Below are positions 17,262 through 26,614 of a stretch of DNA of 64,000 nucleotides, piece by piece. The stretch lies in assembly GCF_001659685.2 (NCBI RefSeq), contig NZ_LXYE02000019.1, positions 124,001-188,000 of the forward strand, in the 5' to 3' direction. Source of the stretch: Labilibacter marinus (GTDB lineage Bacteria; Bacteroidota; Bacteroidia; Bacteroidales; Marinilabiliaceae). Below the pieces are notes generated by a model that worked only from the letters and a program-made list of their open reading frames with translations, searched no databases and was not told the origin of the DNA. A program made the translations under genes and the position numbers. The stretch's first letter is position 1. Each line of letters opens with the position of its first letter.

Positions 17262-18095
17262 ATGCAAGATATATTCAGCATATTTCAATATTCATTTTTT
17301 ACCAACGCACTAATTGCAGGCTTGTTAACCAGTATTCTTGCTGGAATAGCAGGAACATACATCGTTTCGCGCAAAATTGTTTTCATTAGCGGAGGTATTA
17401 CCCATGCCTCTTTCGGAGGAATTGGCTTAGCTTACTTTTTAGGATTAAACCCTTTTTTAGGAGCTGCAGTTTTTGCTATTCTGTCGGCTGTAGGTATAGA
17501 ATGGACTACCAACAAAGCAAATATTCGAGAAGATAGTGCCATAGCCATTTTATGGTCGTTAGGTATGGCTATTGGAATAATTTTCGTTTTTCTAACGCCT
17601 GGATACGCTCCCAACCTAATGAGTTTTCTTTTTGGTAATATATTAACCGTATCTACCACTGATATCTTATATATGTTAGTTTTATGCATTATTGTATGCA
17701 TTTGTATTGTGGTATTTTACAGACCTATACTCTATACCGCATTTGATGCTGAATATGCAAAAACAACACATCTTAATACTACTCTCATTAAATACATCAC
17801 TGCTATATTTGTAGCGCTTACCATAGTTTTTAGCATTCGTATTGCAGGAATCATTTTAGTACTGTCTCTTTTCACCATTCCTCAAGCCACAGCGAGCATT
17901 TTTACTCATGATTTTAAGAAGATGATTTTCTTATCTATAGGGATTGGGTTTATAGGAATAAGTACTGGTTTAATTGGTTCATATTATTTTAACCTCCCTT
18001 CAGGGGCTATCATTATTTTTACTTTAATTTTAATATGGGCCTTGATTAAAGCTGGTGAAAAAATTAGGAATCTAATTAATGCAGATAATCCTTAA
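17262..18095 (+). CDS. znuB: Zinc ABC transporter permease ZnuB
   Basis: A 277-residue ABC-3-type permease with about eight hydrophobic helices. Conserved cytoplasmic-loop elements are GGITHASFGGIGLAYFLG and AGIILVLSLFTIPQATA. It is the last gene of the zinc operon. Its stop overlaps the 3' end of the convergent ispD by 20 bp, so no terminator is visible between them. Confidence 0.92.
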   Translation: MQDIFSIFQYSFFTNALIAGLLTSILAGIAGTYIVSRKIVFISGGITHASFGGIGLAYFLGLNPFLGAAVFAILSAVGIEWTTNKANIREDSAIAILWSLGMAIGIIFVFLTPGYAPNLMSFLFGNILTVSTTDILYMLVLCIIVCICIVVFYRPILYTAFDAEYAKTTHLNTTLIKYITAIFVALTIVFSIRIAGIILVLSLFTIPQATASIFTHDFKKMIFLSIGIGFIGISTGLIGSYYFNLPSGAIIIFTLILIWALIKAGEKIRNLINADNP

Positions 18096-18747
18096 GAGAT
18101 TCTCCAATTAATAAATCAATAGGTGTGGTGATTTTAATATTTTCACGATTCCCTTCCGTTAAAAAAACCTTGTTTCCTGCATATTCATATACACTAGCAT
18201 CGTCTGTAAAAATGCTATTAAAGGGCTGGTTATACGCTTCCTTTAGTTTAGATAGAATAAAAACCTGAGGAGTTTGAACCATTTTATACCTTGTTCTATC
18301 TACGGCTTTATTCATGTTATCATCTACCTCACGAATGGATTCGAAGGCTTCGGTAACCGGGATAGCACTACCTTCCATTTCGGCAGTTTTGTAACAATTA
18401 TCCAAAGTATTAAATGATACCAAAGGTCTAACCCCATCATGTACTCCAACCAAACACTCCTCCTCCAATATATCTAATCCATTATTTACACTTTCAAAAC
18501 GTGTAGCCCCACCATTGGCAAGCTGAAGCGGAATATTAAAGTCATACTTTTGGCATAACTCATCCCAAAGGGTAAATTGATTCTTGGGTAAAACCAGAAC
18601 AATTTCCATTGCTTCGGAATATTTATAAAATCGCTCTATGGTGTGCATAAGAATGGGCTTGCCACACCATTCTATAAACTGTTTGGGTAAATCGCTTTTC
18701 ATGCGGGTACCGCTACCTCCTGCCACAATTACTACTGCTTTTTTCAT
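18076..18747 (-). CDS. ispD: 2-C-methyl-D-erythritol 4-phosphate cytidylyltransferase
   Basis: A 223-residue IspD. The nucleotide-binding motif VAGGSGTRMKSDLPKQF is at residues 8-24, GVHDGVRPLV is near 100, and TDDASVYE is near 180. It makes CDP-ME in the MEP pathway for isoprenoids. The length is typical. It converges with znuB, with a 20-bp overlap of coding ends. Confidence 0.93.
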   Translation of the reverse strand: MKKAVVIVAGGSGTRMKSDLPKQFIEWCGKPILMHTIERFYKYSEAMEIVLVLPKNQFTLWDELCQKYDFNIPLQLANGGATRFESVNNGLDILEEECLVGVHDGVRPLVSFNTLDNCYKTAEMEGSAIPVTEAFESIREVDDNMNKAVDRTRYKMVQTPQVFILSKLKEAYNQPFNSIFTDDASVYEYAGNKVFLTEGNRENIKITTPIDLLIGESLKDYLH

Positions 18748-18895
18748 TTGTCGTATTAGATAGGTTCATTTCTGAATCCTCAAAAATAACAAATACATTC
18801 TAAGCATATCATTAAGCTATCCTATTCTAATAAGATATTTTGCTTTTAGTGTATTTTCGTTTTAAATTGGTAAATACATTAAAAGCACTTAAGAT

Positions 18896-19561
18896 ATGGT
18901 ACCTAAAGAAGTATTTGAATTTTTAGTAGAACTCAGTATTAACAATAATAGAGAATGGTTTCAGGATAATAAAAGCAAATATCAACAAGCCAAAGAATCG
19001 TTTGAAGAATATACTAATCAGCTAATCGGAATTATTCATAGTATTGATAAAACAATAGGGCATCCTCATGCTAAAGACTGTACGTTTAGGATTTATCGAG
19101 ATGTGAGGTTTTCGAAAAATAAAGAGCCGTACAAAAATAATATGGGAGCATATATAGCACATGGTGGCAGGAAAAGCCCTTATGCCGGGTATTATGTTCA
19201 TATAGAGCCAGACAATAGTTTTATGGGTGGAGGAATTTATATGCCACAGCCTGCTGTTTTAAAAAGCATCCGGGAATCAATTATTGAAAATGTAGATGAA
19301 TATAAAGCTATTGTGGATGAGCCAACTTTTACAAAGACATTTCCTGAAATTTGGGGTGAGAAGCTTAAAACAGCTCCAAAAGGTTTTGATAAAACCGACC
19401 CCAATATTGACTTAATTAGGAATAAATCGTACGCTGTAACCATTAAGCTAAGCGATAAACAAATACAATCTAAAAGTTTAGAAGATAAAATTAAAACCAC
19501 CTTCACCACCATGAAGCCGTTCAATGACTTTATGAATCATGCTGTAAAGAACAGCCTCTAG
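18896..19561 (+). CDS. DUF2461-family protein
   Basis: A 221-residue protein of the DUF2461 (TIGR02453) family. Conserved are NNNREWFQDNK near the N-terminus, FRIYRDVRFSKNKEPYKNNMGA near 62-83, and the GGGIYMPQP stretch. Function is unknown. It is divergent from ispD and stands alone. Confidence 0.88.
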   Translation: MVPKEVFEFLVELSINNNREWFQDNKSKYQQAKESFEEYTNQLIGIIHSIDKTIGHPHAKDCTFRIYRDVRFSKNKEPYKNNMGAYIAHGGRKSPYAGYYVHIEPDNSFMGGGIYMPQPAVLKSIRESIIENVDEYKAIVDEPTFTKTFPEIWGEKLKTAPKGFDKTDPNIDLIRNKSYAVTIKLSDKQIQSKSLEDKIKTTFTTMKPFNDFMNHAVKNSL

Positions 19562-19572
19562 GAATAAAACAA

Positions 19573-19605
19573 AAGCGGGTTATCAATTGACAACCCGCTT
19601 TATTT
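19573..19605. terminator. Bidirectional terminator between convergent genes
   Basis: A 9-bp perfect stem (AAGCGGGTT / AACCCGCTT) with a 10-nt loop. A/T-rich tails flank both sides, serving the DUF2461 gene and the convergent polyferredoxin gene. Confidence 0.8.
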
Positions 19606-19611
19606 CTTTAA

Positions 19612-21207
19612 CTAAAAAGGAAAATCTTCCTCTAATGCTTTATGATTACTCTCTTCTTCTTTGGGCTTTTCTGCCATTTGATGCTCTGGGCTGCCTTCAA
19701 TATAAATCGCTTTATGCGGATGGTCGACAGGACAAGGATGCTCACAAGCACCGCAGCCAATACATAAATCCTGATTCACTTCGGGGATAACCAAGCCATC
19801 TCTGTAAGGTACCATAACCACAGCTTTTGTAGGACAATGCTCTGAACAAGCACCACAATCGGTTCCGTCTCTGTGTACCACACAATTTCTTTTTACAAAA
19901 ACAGCTTTTCCTAATTGGGTCAATTGCTTTTCCTCCATTGGGATAGGTAATATGGCGCCAGTAGGGCAAATCTCGCTACAGCGATTACAATCGAAATTAC
20001 AAAAACCCGCATGTGCATAATCCATATGAGGCTGCATAAATCCCGCTAAGCCGTATTCGGTTATTGCAGGCTGAAGTACATTGGTAGGGCAAGCTGAGAT
20101 ACACAAACCACATGCTGTACACAAACTATTAAATCGTTCTAAACCTTTTGAACCTGGAGGTGTAACAGGAAATTCTCTTAATGCTAATTTGTAATCAGGT
20201 CTGTTTCCAAAACCACCATGCCTTTTGCCATGTCCATTACCATGTTGCGCTAGAATTGTAGTACTAGCCGTAATTGTTAATAAAGTAGCAATTGCTCCTC
20301 TTCTATCTATTTTTTTTTCACCCTCTGTAGGTTGAACGCTATTCTTTTTAAACGTAAGCTTGTTGTATCTAATGGCATCATCTTCGCACACTGGTAAACA
20401 GTTGTAGCAAGCTACACATCTAGAGTAATCTATTTTTTGCGTTTTTAGATCAATGCATTCGCTTTTACAAGCACTTGCACATTTACCGCACTTAGTGCAG
20501 CTATCCGTTAGAATATTTACTTTTAGCAAAGCTTTTTTTGACACCAACCCCAATAGTGTACCCACAGGGCATATCAAGTTACAAAACAGTCTTCCTCTTT
20601 TATAAGATAAGTAAGCGATAATGGCAAAAAACAGAATAACGTAAATCGTGATTGACCAAGGCGCTGTAATCAAATCGATTATATGTAAGGAATAAATCTT
20701 TTGACCTTGCAGAATACTAGCTATAATGTTATTTACCCAAACCACACCAGGCTTAAAAATGTAAGTAAAAATCCTTCCTGCATTGCTATATGGGTCTAGT
20801 AAATTGATGACTAAAGTAACGCCAAACAGGAAGCTTAAAATAGTTAAAGCCAATAAGCTATAGCGGATAATGGGATGAGCCTTCTTAAATTTAAATAGGA
20901 TCTTTTTTTTATTTCTCTTGCGAGCGATATATGAAAAGAAATCTTGCAATATGCCTAAAGGGCAAATTACCGAACAATAAGTTCTGCCCAAAAAAAAGGT
21001 AAGTAAAATAATGACAATAAAGCCACTTGCAGATAAAGATAAAATCTGCAGAAACTTCAGGATTGAAGGTGCAAATTGAAGAAAGATAATATTGGATACT
21101 ACCGAGTCAGGTAGCATCTCGTAAATATCGATAAACGAGAATAACGTAAAAGCAAAAAACAAGAGCGCCAGTATCACTCTTGTTTTTTTTAGCATCTTAA
21201 AATTCAT
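19612..21207 (-). CDS. Membrane polyferredoxin with NapH-like and NapG-like halves
   Basis: 531 residues. Residues 1-240 contain about five transmembrane helices and two CxxxCP motifs (CSVICPLG and CNLICPVG) as in the NapH/RdxA family. Two 4Fe-4S motifs follow (CTKCGKCASAC and CVACYNCLPVC). A segment with a hydrophobic stretch after DRRGA near residue 305 resembles an internal Tat-like signal. Four more clusters are seen (CTACGLCISAC, CNFDCNRCSEIC, DCGACSEHC and CIGCGACEHPC). This looks like a fusion of NapH and NapG/MauM proteins. Its start lies 3 bp after the DUF362 stop. It probably moves electrons between the quinone pool and a periplasmic partner; the partner is unknown. Confidence 0.82.
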   Translation of the reverse strand: MNFKMLKKTRVILALLFFAFTLFSFIDIYEMLPDSVVSNIIFLQFAPSILKFLQILSLSASGFIVIILLTFFLGRTYCSVICPLGILQDFFSYIARKRNKKKILFKFKKAHPIIRYSLLALTILSFLFGVTLVINLLDPYSNAGRIFTYIFKPGVVWVNNIIASILQGQKIYSLHIIDLITAPWSITIYVILFFAIIAYLSYKRGRLFCNLICPVGTLLGLVSKKALLKVNILTDSCTKCGKCASACKSECIDLKTQKIDYSRCVACYNCLPVCEDDAIRYNKLTFKKNSVQPTEGEKKIDRRGAIATLLTITASTTILAQHGNGHGKRHGGFGNRPDYKLALREFPVTPPGSKGLERFNSLCTACGLCISACPTNVLQPAITEYGLAGFMQPHMDYAHAGFCNFDCNRCSEICPTGAILPIPMEEKQLTQLGKAVFVKRNCVVHRDGTDCGACSEHCPTKAVVMVPYRDGLVIPEVNQDLCIGCGACEHPCPVDHPHKAIYIEGSPEHQMAEKPKEEESNHKALEEDFPF

Positions 21208-21210
21208 CTA

Positions 21211-22125
21211 CTAAATTTTTATTCTATGAATATTTAATTCACTTAAATTTTTATTACCTAAACCCATTTCATGGGCTATTTTAATGTGTCCTACCTCGTC
21301 AGGTTCCATTCCAAACATTTTAGTAGCTGCAGCATCAGTAGCCACAATATCGGTAGAAGCAATTAAGGCTTTTAGGTTCACAACATCAGCAGTAGATACG
21401 CCACGAGGACCATTTTTGGTCATCATATTGTAGCCATCAATAATGGTTAAATCGGGCTTGCGATAAGTAACAAAGTCGGCAATGCACTGATGCAAATCGT
21501 TGCTATGGTAAAATTTTCTATCCCAAATTACACCCATTAAGTTTTTCATACCCAAAGAGAGTTTGGTAGAAGCATGATGCTTTAATACAGGTACGTTAAT
21601 AAAAACATCGGATGTATTTACTAAATCATGAACCTTGGTGTCCTTTAAGCTTTTTCCTTTAGGCACGTTGGCTTCTTTGTAATAACTCTCTGTATTACCT
21701 GGAACCATTTTTCCACCTGCTTCTTTTACGTACTTTTGAATTTGGCTATTGCTGTAGCATCTATCCCACTTATTACAAGTTTTATCGAAGACGTTGACCT
21801 CAGAAGCGCCTGCCTCAAAACAACGTTTTACAATATGACCAACTAACTTTGGATTAGTATTAGCTGCTCTTTCAGGCGGTGCATCCCATCCTATATTAGG
21901 TTTCACCAATACAGATTGTCCTTTAGAAACAAATTTATTCATTCCGCCTAAAGCTTCTATGGCTTTGTCAAACATCTCATCGGGCTCTCCACCTCTTACA
22001 GCAGCCAAGTCGGTTTTAGCATTTGTAGTATTTGCCATTAAAGAATCCAATCCTCCAAACACCGGACCAACACCTGTTAACAATCCTAAACCAACACCAG
22101 TCCTTAAAAAGTCTCTACGTTCCAT
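21211..22125 (-). CDS. DUF362-family protein with Tat signal
   Basis: 304 residues. A twin-arginine signal (ERRDFLRTGVGLGLL) at the N-terminus indicates export after folding, so a cofactor is expected. The DUF362 body includes LVKPNIGWDAPPERAANT, LKHHASTKLSLGMKNLMGV and DATAAKMFG-like segments. Cysteines occur in FDKTCNKWDRC. DUF362 genes often sit with ferredoxins, as here: the polyferredoxin gene follows after 3 bp. Function is unknown. Confidence 0.83.
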   Translation of the reverse strand: MERRDFLRTGVGLGLLTGVGPVFGGLDSLMANTTNAKTDLAAVRGGEPDEMFDKAIEALGGMNKFVSKGQSVLVKPNIGWDAPPERAANTNPKLVGHIVKRCFEAGASEVNVFDKTCNKWDRCYSNSQIQKYVKEAGGKMVPGNTESYYKEANVPKGKSLKDTKVHDLVNTSDVFINVPVLKHHASTKLSLGMKNLMGVIWDRKFYHSNDLHQCIADFVTYRKPDLTIIDGYNMMTKNGPRGVSTADVVNLKALIASTDIVATDAAATKMFGMEPDEVGHIKIAHEMGLGNKNLSELNIHRIKI

Positions 22126-22214
22126 ATTGTAGTTGTTAAATGTTTTATTTGAATGGAAAGTTATGATTTTTATAGCAGTATAGGATAATTGGCAATTAAT
22201 TTAAAAAGCGTATA

Positions 22215-22247
22215 AATAAAAAAGGGAGATGTATATACACCTCCCTT
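22215..22247 (-). terminator. Terminator of the MORN-like gene
   Basis: AAGGGAG pairs with CTCCCTT around an inner palindrome TGTATATACA. A-rich sequence on the left gives a U-run on the minus strand. Confidence 0.75.
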
Positions 22248-22279
22248 ATCTTTTATGCTTTTTTCTTAAACGAAATTTC

Positions 22280-22741
22280 TTAGTACTCTTTTGTAGCAGT
22301 TAACGTTCCTTCTTCGTTATAGATTTTCCATACGCCCGATTTCTTTCCGTCCACATACACCATATCGTACCTTAGTGTGCCTTTTTCATCGTATATTTTC
22401 CATACACCATGCTTAATGCCTTTTTTATAGCTGGCAACACCAATCTTTACACCTTTTTCATTCCACGTTTCCCAAACACCGTCCATTTTGTTATTATCAA
22501 AAGAACGAATTTCTTGTTTTAACTTATTATCAAAATAATAAGTAGAAACGCCTTGTTTTTTTCCGTCAACAACAGCCATTTCAATACGCTTATTGCCGCT
22601 AGTAAAATACTCTACATAGGTTCCTGTGTAAAGCTCTCCTTCTTGGGTATAATATAACCCGTCTTCCTCGTTTAATACTAATTGTGCTTGGCCCGCAGTT
22701 ACTAATCCTACTAAAACCAATAATGTCATCAATATTCTCAT
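22280..22741 (-). CDS. Secreted MORN-variant/YwqK-like repeat protein
   Basis: 153 residues from the ATG at 22741, with a signal peptide ending near AGQAQ. The mature protein has about five repeats of the type G-x-W-x-x-[YW]-[DN]-x-x-G, for example GVWETWNEKGVKIG, GVWKIYDEKGTL and GVWKIYNEEGTL. These are the MORN_2/YwqK repeats. The label antitoxin often given to this family has little support here because no toxin gene is adjacent. An upstream TTG would spoil the signal peptide. Probably a periplasmic or surface repeat protein. Confidence 0.8.
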   Translation of the reverse strand: MRILMTLLVLVGLVTAGQAQLVLNEEDGLYYTQEGELYTGTYVEYFTSGNKRIEMAVVDGKKQGVSTYYFDNKLKQEIRSFDNNKMDGVWETWNEKGVKIGVASYKKGIKHGVWKIYDEKGTLRYDMVYVDGKKSGVWKIYNEEGTLTATKEY

Positions 22742-22930
22742 GGCTTCCAAATTTAAAGTGTTATACAAAGCCTCCCAACTTTACGTAGCACAAGGCTACG
22801 CTAACAAAAACTCGGTGTGTATCCATTTGTTAATAGCAAATTAACCTTTAATTTACATTCGATGCAAATTTCCAATGTTAAGTTTTAAAACAAATTCAAC
22901 ACCAAAACCATATCTTGTTAATAATCAATA

Positions 22931-22962
22931 AAAAAGCCACTCCTAAACAGAAGTGGCTTTTT
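22931..22962. terminator. Bidirectional terminator
   Basis: An 11-bp perfect stem (AAAAAGCCACT / AGTGGCTTTTT) with a 10-nt loop. It ends the minus-strand carboxypeptidase-regulatory-like gene that stops at 22984. Confidence 0.88.
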
Positions 22963-22983
22963 ATATACAACGTTAATCCTATG

Positions 22984-23352
22984 TTAATTCTTAAGCTTCA
23001 TCTTTAATTTTAGCTTGTTTGCATCAGCTACTTTGACTTCCACTTTTTTAGACTCGACCTTTGAATAAGATACTAAATCGGCATTAACAGCGTAAGTACC
23101 TGCTTTAACATCATCAAAAGAAAAATTTCCATCAAAATCAGTATAAGTTTCTAAACCTGTACCTTCCAAGCTTACTAAAACACCTACTAATGACTCACCT
23201 GTTTGTTCATCAACAATAACTCCATTTACTGAAGTTGTTGCTGCAGCACTTGCAACTTCTTTTGTTTCTGCTTTGTTGGCTGACTTCTCACCTTTAAAAC
23301 TATTTAAAGATACTACTGCTAAAACTGCTATAATTAAAACCTTGATTTTCAT
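22984..23352 (-). CDS. Secreted protein with a carboxypeptidase-regulatory-like domain
   Basis: 122 residues: a signal peptide (about 1-20), a low-complexity linker rich in Ala, Lys and Thr (about 22-42), then a CarboxypepD_reg-like beta-sandwich (GVIVDEQTGESLVGVLVSLE, then TYTDFDGNFSFDDVKAGTY). The domain is usually at the N-terminus of SusC/TonB-dependent receptors; here it stands alone. Function unknown. The 310-bp gap 23353-23662 upstream holds no gene I can see; it is AT-rich and should contain this gene's promoter and that of comF. Confidence 0.78.
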   Translation of the reverse strand: MKIKVLIIAVLAVVSLNSFKGEKSANKAETKEVASAAATTSVNGVIVDEQTGESLVGVLVSLEGTGLETYTDFDGNFSFDDVKAGTYAVNADLVSYSKVESKKVEVKVADANKLKLKMKLKN

Positions 23353-23662
23353 ATTTTCTATTCTTTAGTGCCCAACAAGCTTTTAAAATTTTGCTAGACT
23401 TATTTTATTAAAATTTATATTCTTATTTCTTACACTACAAACATACAGCCCCTATGTTACCCAAATATTAAGGCCTCATTACAATTAAATTAATAAATTG
23501 TAAAGACTACCTTATCTAGTTATTCTCACACCATCTATAACATGTGTCGCCTCTAGTATCCATACGATAATTCCTCCCAAACTTCAATTTTATTATTTAC
23601 TATACCTTTTAATTTAAACGATTTTTAGTTATCTTAAATGTATCATTTTCAAACCTTAAACC

Positions 23663-24355
23663 ATGAAAAATTACATCAACGATTTTTTAAGACTATTCTT
23701 TCCTAGTGTTTGCTTAATATGTGGTAATGCATTACTCACTCATGAAAATTATATCTGCAGAAAATGCAATAAAGACCTCCCGAAATCTCACTTTCACTTA
23801 GCAGATAATAATCCCTTAAATCAATTGTTTTGGGGCAGAACCAATATTGACAAAGTAGTTTCATACTTATTATATACACATGGAAATATGGTTAAGCATA
23901 TTTTGCATGCATTGAAATATAGAAACCAGAAAGAGCTTGGCTTTGAACTTGGAAAACGATATAGTCAAGAATTAGCCGAGATCAGTTATTTTGACGAAGT
24001 AGACTGGGTAATTCCTGTACCAATACATGCTAAAAAACTAGCCATAAGAGGATACAACCAAAGTGAGTGGATTGCTAAAGGTATTTGTGAAAACTTAAAC
24101 GGCGAGATTATGCCAGATAATTTATATAAGAAAACTTTTACTTCCACTCAAACCAACAAGAGTCGATATCAAAGATGGGAAAACATAGAAAACACCTTTG
24201 ACTTAAGAGATGCTAATGCTTTAGAAAACAAAACTGTTTTACTGGTAGATGATGTGCTAACAACAGGTGCCACTATTGAGGGATGCGCTAACACGCTAGA
24301 AACAATACCTGGCATAACCGTACATGTGGCAACTTTGGCCTACGCCACCAATTAA
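23663..24355 (+). CDS. comF: ComF-family phosphoribosyltransferase-like protein
   Basis: A 230-residue ComF/GntX protein. An N-terminal zinc finger (CLIC, then CRKC) is near residues 16-40. A type I phosphoribosyltransferase fold carries the PRPP motif LLVDDVLTTGATI near 193-205. ComF is required for DNA uptake in competent bacteria and binds single-stranded DNA. With comM also in the window, transformation is possible but not shown. Confidence 0.9.
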   Translation: MKNYINDFLRLFFPSVCLICGNALLTHENYICRKCNKDLPKSHFHLADNNPLNQLFWGRTNIDKVVSYLLYTHGNMVKHILHALKYRNQKELGFELGKRYSQELAEISYFDEVDWVIPVPIHAKKLAIRGYNQSEWIAKGICENLNGEIMPDNLYKKTFTSTQTNKSRYQRWENIENTFDLRDANALENKTVLLVDDVLTTGATIEGCANTLETIPGITVHVATLAYATN

Positions 24356-24430
24356 AAGAGAGTTCTTAAAGTTACAAGTCGATTCACATCAACTAATGAC
24401 CAATGACTATAAACGAATCAACTATTAACA

Positions 24431-25075
24431 CTATCTATTAAAGATATCTCCGAATTCGTAATAAATAGAAAAACTGGCTACATGATTATACTGCCCATAT
24501 TTACCATCGCCCCAATGCGGAGGTTTTTGGTCATCAAAATCTCCTCCATATGCCTTTCTCACTCTGGTAAATGCATACGACCAACGTAAATTCATATACA
24601 TTCTAGGATGAAATTGATAGTTAATTCCAGTAATACTAGAAAATTCAAAATCTTCGAATGGATATATAGATTCAGGTAATTCTCCATATTGGTCACCTTC
24701 GTAGGAATGAATCAATGAACCCAAAGAAACACCTGCTTCAAAAGAAAACTTTTTTACATGAATTTTGGCAATTATTGGCACTTCAACATATCCAAAATCA
24801 AGCTGATATTTTGTGTAGTCACCAATAGATTCGTTGGGATTATGCCTGCTCCCTTTTTGCTTATATACAATCTCAAATTGCGCACTCCACAATTCAGAAA
24901 ACTCTCTTTCTACATATAAACCAGCAACTACACCTAATTTATTGAAGCCTGCGTATGTGTCTCCATCTACCTGACTAAAGGTCATTCCACCAACTGCTCC
25001 AGCCTTAAAATCTTGTGCCGAAGTATGTAAACTTGTTATAATAAGAAGTGCAATAAATAAGATGGTAATTTTCAT
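24431..25075 (-). CDS. Outer-membrane beta-barrel protein, PorT-like
   Basis: A 214-residue protein with a signal peptide (ending near SAQDF), followed by amphipathic strands such as GVVAGLYVEREFSE and YVEVPIIAKIHVKKFSFEAG. This is the short-barrel family (OMP_b-brl_2) common in Bacteroidota. The final residues SFSIYYEFGDIF end in aromatic residues as expected for barrel insertion. The gene is 21 bp downstream of sir2. Function unknown. Confidence 0.78.
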   Translation of the reverse strand: MKITILFIALLIITSLHTSAQDFKAGAVGGMTFSQVDGDTYAGFNKLGVVAGLYVEREFSELWSAQFEIVYKQKGSRHNPNESIGDYTKYQLDFGYVEVPIIAKIHVKKFSFEAGVSLGSLIHSYEGDQYGELPESIYPFEDFEFSSITGINYQFHPRMYMNLRWSYAFTRVRKAYGGDFDDQKPPHWGDGKYGQYNHVASFSIYYEFGDIFNR

Positions 25076-25096
25076 AGTGTTGGTATATCAATTGTT

Positions 25097-25783
25097 TTAA
25101 AATAGCTTTTGGGTTAATTGTTCCATACCGACCGAAGCCTTTTCTGCTATAAAAGTAATATTTTCTTTTGGTGTAAACGCAGGACTACCTGGGTCTATTA
25201 CATAAATAGGAATATTATTTTCGATATAACTTAAAAGACCAGCCGCTGGATATACGCTTAACGAAGTACCAACCACCAGTACAATATCCGCCTGACGCAC
25301 CAACTCAATGGCATCGTCCATGGCTGGCACGGCTTCTCCAAACCAAACAATATGTGGCCTCAGCTGGCTTCCTTTTTCGCACACATCACCAAGTTTCAAT
25401 TCCCAATGGTCCATTTCATACACCAAGGATTCATCCGCAGTGCTTCTTGCTTTTTTCAATTCTCCATGTAAATGAAGTATTTTGCTTGAACCAGCACGCT
25501 CGTGCAGATCATCTACATTTTGAGTGACAATTTCTACATCATACTTATCCTCTAACTTAGCTATTAATAGATGTCCCTCATTAGGTTCACATTCGAATAG
25601 TTGCTTTCGTCGTTGATTATAAAAATCCATTACCAACTGCGGTGAGTTCTCCCAAGCAATAGGACTCGCTACTTCTGTTACATCGTACTGTTCCCAGAGT
25701 CCGCCCATTTCTCTAAAAGTCATGATGCCACTTTCGGCACTCATGCCAGCTCCTGAAAAGACGACTATTTTTTGTTTATCCAT
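25097..25783 (-). CDS. Sir2-family NAD-dependent protein deacylase
   Basis: 228 residues. NAD-binding GAGMSAESGI is at the N-terminus, TQNVDDLHERAG and HLHGEL follow, with the catalytic His. The Y-x-x-R pair in DFYNQRR is the desuccinylase/demalonylase signature seen in CobB and SIRT5. The zinc-binding Cys pairs normally after the catalytic His are missing, with only one Cys in this region. Sirtuins lacking the zinc cysteines are known, so this is not necessarily a defect. I chose the ATG at 25783; an upstream TTG is a poor start. Confidence 0.88.
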   Translation of the reverse strand: MDKQKIVVFSGAGMSAESGIMTFREMGGLWEQYDVTEVASPIAWENSPQLVMDFYNQRRKQLFECEPNEGHLLIAKLEDKYDVEIVTQNVDDLHERAGSSKILHLHGELKKARSTADESLVYEMDHWELKLGDVCEKGSQLRPHIVWFGEAVPAMDDAIELVRQADIVLVVGTSLSVYPAAGLLSYIENNIPIYVIDPGSPAFTPKENITFIAEKASVGMEQLTQKLF

Positions 25784-25938
25784 GATAACATTAGTTTTTA
25801 GCAATTAGAATAATCACTTACGCTTTTACATCAAACCAGAATAGATTTAGATGCTTTAAAAGTATTCTATTCAAAATTACTTATCTCATTCAAAATAACC
25901 TTATTTTGGTAAATGATTACAACTATTTTTTGATATTG

Positions 25939-26610
25939 ATGATGAAGGATTATATAAATACTTTGGAGATAGAATTTATGCGCTATGCAGACGAAGTAAA
26001 TGCGTCGGCACAAAAAAAATATCTAAAAAATCAATTTGAATTCTTCGGTATTAAAACACCCCAACGCCGCGAGATTCAGAAAGCATTCTTGCATAAGGAT
26101 TATCTTCCTCCAAAATTAGAGTTAGCCACTATACTAAAGGAGTGTTGGCAAAAACCACAACGAGAGTTTCAGCATTTTGCTCTGGATTTATCGTACAAAT
26201 ACCTAAAACAAATTGAGTTTAATGACATAGCGTTATTTGAATATCTGATACTAAATAAATCGTGGTGGGATACAGTTGATGGTGTTGCGCCTAAATTGGT
26301 GGCCGAATACTTTAAGAAGTTTCCTGAACAAAGAGATATGTACATAGATAAATGGATTAGTTCAGGTAATATATGGCTGCAACGCACTTGCCTAATCTTC
26401 CAATTGTTTTACAAAGATGAGTTGGATACAAAACTATTGGCATATGTAATTGAACAGTTATTAGGCACCAAGGAGTTTTTTATCAACAAGGCTATTGGTT
26501 GGATTCTACGACAATACAGCCGAACGAATCCGCAATGGGTACTCGAATATGTCGATAAAACAGCACTTGATCCCTTGAGTCGCAGAGAAGCGATAAGGTT
26601 AATGCGCTAA
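25939..26610 (+). CDS. AlkD-like DNA alkylation repair protein
   Basis: 223 residues from the first ATG of an ATG-ATG pair at 25939. The protein is almost all alpha-helical, with HEAT-like repeats. Conserved elements are KNQFEFFGIKTPQRRE and SWWDTVDGVAPKL, with the W-W-D aspartate that is key in AlkD-type glycosylases. AlkD removes bulky or charged N3/N7 alkyl purines. The stop lies 4 bp before the convergent response-regulator stop. Confidence 0.88.
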   Translation: MMKDYINTLEIEFMRYADEVNASAQKKYLKNQFEFFGIKTPQRREIQKAFLHKDYLPPKLELATILKECWQKPQREFQHFALDLSYKYLKQIEFNDIALFEYLILNKSWWDTVDGVAPKLVAEYFKKFPEQRDMYIDKWISSGNIWLQRTCLIFQLFYKDELDTKLLAYVIEQLLGTKEFFINKAIGWILRQYSRTNPQWVLEYVDKTALDPLSRREAIRLMR

Positions 26611-26614
26611 AGCA

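Noticed and set aside
25097-25783. Loss of zinc cysteines in Sir2 as evidence of a decayed gene
   Set aside because: Other motifs, including the NAD site, the catalytic His and the Y-x-x-R pair, are intact, and zinc-free sirtuins are known.
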